From Sparassis latifolia (lineage: Eukaryota > Basidiomycota > Agaricomycetes > Polyporales > Sparassidaceae), in assembly GCA_018466975.1 (NCBI GenBank), contig CM031563.1, positions 62,001 through 126,000 of the forward strand: 64,000 nt of DNA, in the 5' to 3' direction. Under the pieces are notes generated by a model. That model ran no database searches, was not told the DNA's origin, and was given only the letters and a program-made list of their open reading frames with translations. Below, piece by piece: positions 62,142 to 64,000 of this stretch; the stretch's first letter is position 1, and each line of letters begins with the position of its first letter. A program made the position numbers and the translations under genes.

Positions 62142-62962
62142 ATGGTATACGTCAAACGCGTGGAGCTTCACATGTACGTCGTGTCTGTGCTCAATGGGAC
62201 AGAGGAGAGTTTCGAGGTGAGCGCGTACCCTGTCGTTGTCTCTGTTCGAGCTTATGTGCATTAGGAGCTCCGCGTCGAAGACTATCTCCATGCATACGAA
62301 AAGACTGGGAAACCCCCAGCACCGTGCCCTCAAGTGCCAACTGACGACGCTGAGCGCGCCACGCTTGGTCTGCCACCTTTGTTCAAGCCTCGGACGGTCG
62401 TGCCTCCCGAGTTCCCAGAGACGCATGTCTTCCGGCCGACGGCTGACCCGTATGACAAGCATAATGTGTTTCATTCCATCGTCTTCCAGCCCGATTTCTG
62501 CAATTGGTCTTTCGAGGTGAGTCTCTGTCGTCATAGCGCGATTCAGTACTCGATTCTGACGCCACTCGTCAATGTTGCCCCTATCTGTGGCGGACTCAAG
62601 GAATTGCGGTGCTCGGCATATGCAGACGATAAGAAGTACATGCCCGTGCCCGTCGTACACAAAGTATCACCCGGTGCGTAACAGTTCGCCACGCATTTAA
62701 CAGCAACGCGCTCAACATCTTATATCACAGCTGTCATAATAGATGGCGAAAAGAACTCAGATTTCCTGGACTGCATCTCTAGCATGCCGGCGTACCAGAA
62801 GCACAGCTTCGAGGTGAGCCCCTTGTTACTATTTTACGCTGGCTGGCAGCGCATATTTAATCGCTTTTGCAGGAGTTGCGACTAGCATACATTCGCTATG
62901 GCCGACAACTCACCTCTGCGGAGATCTTCTCACGAGCACAGAAGCGCATCAGACCTGCTTGA
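62142..62962 (+). CDS. Small protein with three SFEELR repeats, resembling the EELRLEDY motif of Nup98-type nucleoporins
   Basis: Five exons, 62142-62216, 62265-62516, 62601-62673, 62731-62813 and 62873-62962, sum to 190 residues in frame. Three repeats are visible: ESFE/ELRVEDYLHAYEKTG, WSFE/ELRCSAYADDKKY and HSFE/ELRLAYIRYGRQLT; the slash marks a phase-0 intron in every case. A proline-rich linker follows repeat 1 (KPPAPCPQVPTDDAER, LGLPPLFKPR). ISSMPAYQKHSFEELRLAYI resembles the ITAMKEY-x-SLEELRLEDYQ motif near the GLFG region of Nup98, but there are no FG repeats and no autoproteolytic domain. So this is a related motif protein or nucleoporin fragment, not a full Nup98. The start ATG 62142 is the first in frame; an upstream exon is possible. 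Function unknown. Confidence 0.7.
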
Positions 62963-63143
62963 TTACTCCCTTCTCTTCACCCATAGTGCTCATTTATACC
63001 TCCACTGTATTATCAGGTCCCTTCTTGTCATCGAATAGCAAAATACTGTCTTCATGATATATAACAATAGTACATTATTTGCGTTGGAATGCTACAGCTG
63101 TGCCGTATGATACGGTCAGGACGCTCCAGGCGTGCCGAAGTGT

Positions 63144-64000
63144 TCACCGTCTAACGCTCGACAGCCACGACCATAGCCTAGCGATGCGCTCCGCCCTCTC
63201 AGCTTCGTCCTCGGACACCTCGCCCTTCCAGACACTAAGTACACTCTCCTCCTCATCGATGTAGCGGAGAACCGTCTCAACGCTCTTGCCCGACACAAAG
63301 GCTAGATAACAGCCGGCGATGCACATTGCATCCGTGGTCCGACGGCTGGGGGTGGCGACGAGGATACGCACGTCCCCGCCCGATGTTTGGCTTGCGGACG
63401 CATAGGGGAGCGTCTGCCCCAGGAAGTCTCTAGAGGCGCGCAGCTGCTGGTCGGTGAGCGCGAGACCCGCTCGCTGGGAGATATCGTCGACGCGTGCGGA
63501 CGACGGAAGGGTGAGACACAGCCTCTGCAGTCGGCCCTCGAGCGCATGCTCGATCGAGCCCGCGACGAACTCGTGGGCGTCATCAGTGGGGTAGCAGACG
63601 TCGACGACGTGGGTATAGCCCTCTGCAAGGAGCTGCGTCGCATCGCTCCTCAAACCCGTATTGAAGGCGATGGACAGGCCGGGGATGATGTCTTGCACAC
63701 ATCTGTCGACGACTTTCGGCGGCTCCCTCGTGGGGGCCACGACGGCAGCTTCTGCGACATGCTCTTCCTCGTGGAAGATGGTACGCTTGGCGCCCTTGCG
63801 TCTGCGAGGAAGATTGTTACGATGCGGCTGAATGTGGCCCTTCTGCGATCGCGGAGCGGTGTGCTCTGGTTGAGTGAAGGTGGTCTTGATCCTCAGGTTG
63901 AAGCCGCAACGCTCCCTGAGCGGACGGCGCAGACTGGGGAGCGGCGGGGGAAATTGGACGAGGGGTGTCGATGGATAGTGGTGGATCGGGGGTACGGAAG
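63144..64000 (-). CDS. Dual-specificity-phosphatase-like protein lacking the catalytic cysteine, 5' end outside the window
   Basis: The frame is open from the right edge to a stop at 63144, with no intron seen. A basic, Pro-rich N-terminal part (HIQPHRNNLPRRRKGAKRTI) precedes a globular domain: QDIIPGLSIAFNTGLRSDAT-QLLAEGYTHVVDVCYPTDD, LCLTLPSSARVDDISQ, VRILVATPSRRTTDAMCIAG, CYLAFVSGKSVETVLRYIDE and EESVLSVWKGEVSEDEAERA. The layout resembles a DSP fold (N-x-x-L...G-x-T-H-V-V-D-V, then strand-loop-helix). Where a phosphatase would have HCxxGxxR the sequence reads ATPSRRTT, so activity is unlikely. The DSP assignment is an inference from layout. A substrate-binding pseudophosphatase is one possibility; an unrelated fold is another. 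Confidence 0.6.
   Translation of the reverse strand, partial: SVPPIHHYPSTPLVQFPPPLPSLRRPLRERCGFNLRIKTTFTQPEHTAPRSQKGHIQPHRNNLPRRRKGAKRTIFHEEEHVAEAAVVAPTREPPKVVDRCVQDIIPGLSIAFNTGLRSDATQLLAEGYTHVVDVCYPTDDAHEFVAGSIEHALEGRLQRLCLTLPSSARVDDISQRAGLALTDQQLRASRDFLGQTLPYASASQTSGGDVRILVATPSRRTTDAMCIAGCYLAFVSGKSVETVLRYIDEEESVLSVWKGEVSEDEAERAERIARLWSWLSSVRR

Overview
The window is nuclear DNA of a filamentous basidiomycete, most likely an Agaricomycete (a polypore-type wood-decay fungus is my guess). The evidence is densely intron-split genes with mostly 40-60 base GT-AG introns, fungal versions of Elongator, SAGA, Cdh1 and PMR1, basidiomycete-style P450 and F-box genes, and Copia-like and LTR-bearing retroelements. 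I see no bacterial operons, CRISPR array or phage genes.

From 1 to about 49 kb the window is ordinary gene-rich chromosome. In order it holds: ELP1 (-, cut by the window edge) divergent from EFG1 (+); a BBE-type FAD oxidoreductase (-); an inverted-repeat element; an aldo-keto reductase (+); a polytopic membrane protein (-); a doubtful small gene; a DH-BAR-SH3 Rho-GEF (+); a broken F-box gene (+); the PMR1 Ca/Mn pump (-); an isopenicillin-N acyltransferase-like Ntn hydrolase (+) convergent with a mitochondrial class III CoA-transferase (-); a beta-propeller lactonase (-); an unknown protein ending in a CaaX-like CIIC (+); a second polytopic membrane protein (-); a cytochrome P450 (-); CDH1/FZR1 (-); SPT7 (+); and cytosolic isoleucyl-tRNA synthetase (+). 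Most are unrelated housekeeping genes. ELP1 and IleRS both serve translation, SPT7 is a chromatin coactivator subunit, and the P450, FAD oxidoreductase and aldo-keto reductase are accessory redox genes that do not form a cluster.

From about 49 to 62 kb the window changes character. It has low gene density, three small genes of unknown function (one a clear cysteine-rich 121-residue protein), short dispersed repeats, a Copia LTR and gag decayed by stop codons, degenerate AGTCG-rich repeats, a 100-N assembly gap, a gag-like zinc-knuckle region running straight into a 414-base LTR, and two blocks packed with GGTAAC/GGTACC-type motifs.

The last 2 kb return to single-copy genes: a small protein with three SFEELR repeats, each split by an intron at the same codon junction, and a phosphatase-like protein that appears to lack the catalytic cysteine (-, cut by the window edge). 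All exon boundaries were read by eye. Genes with stated exon sums were checked for frame; for the others only the outer limits and conserved exons are firm.
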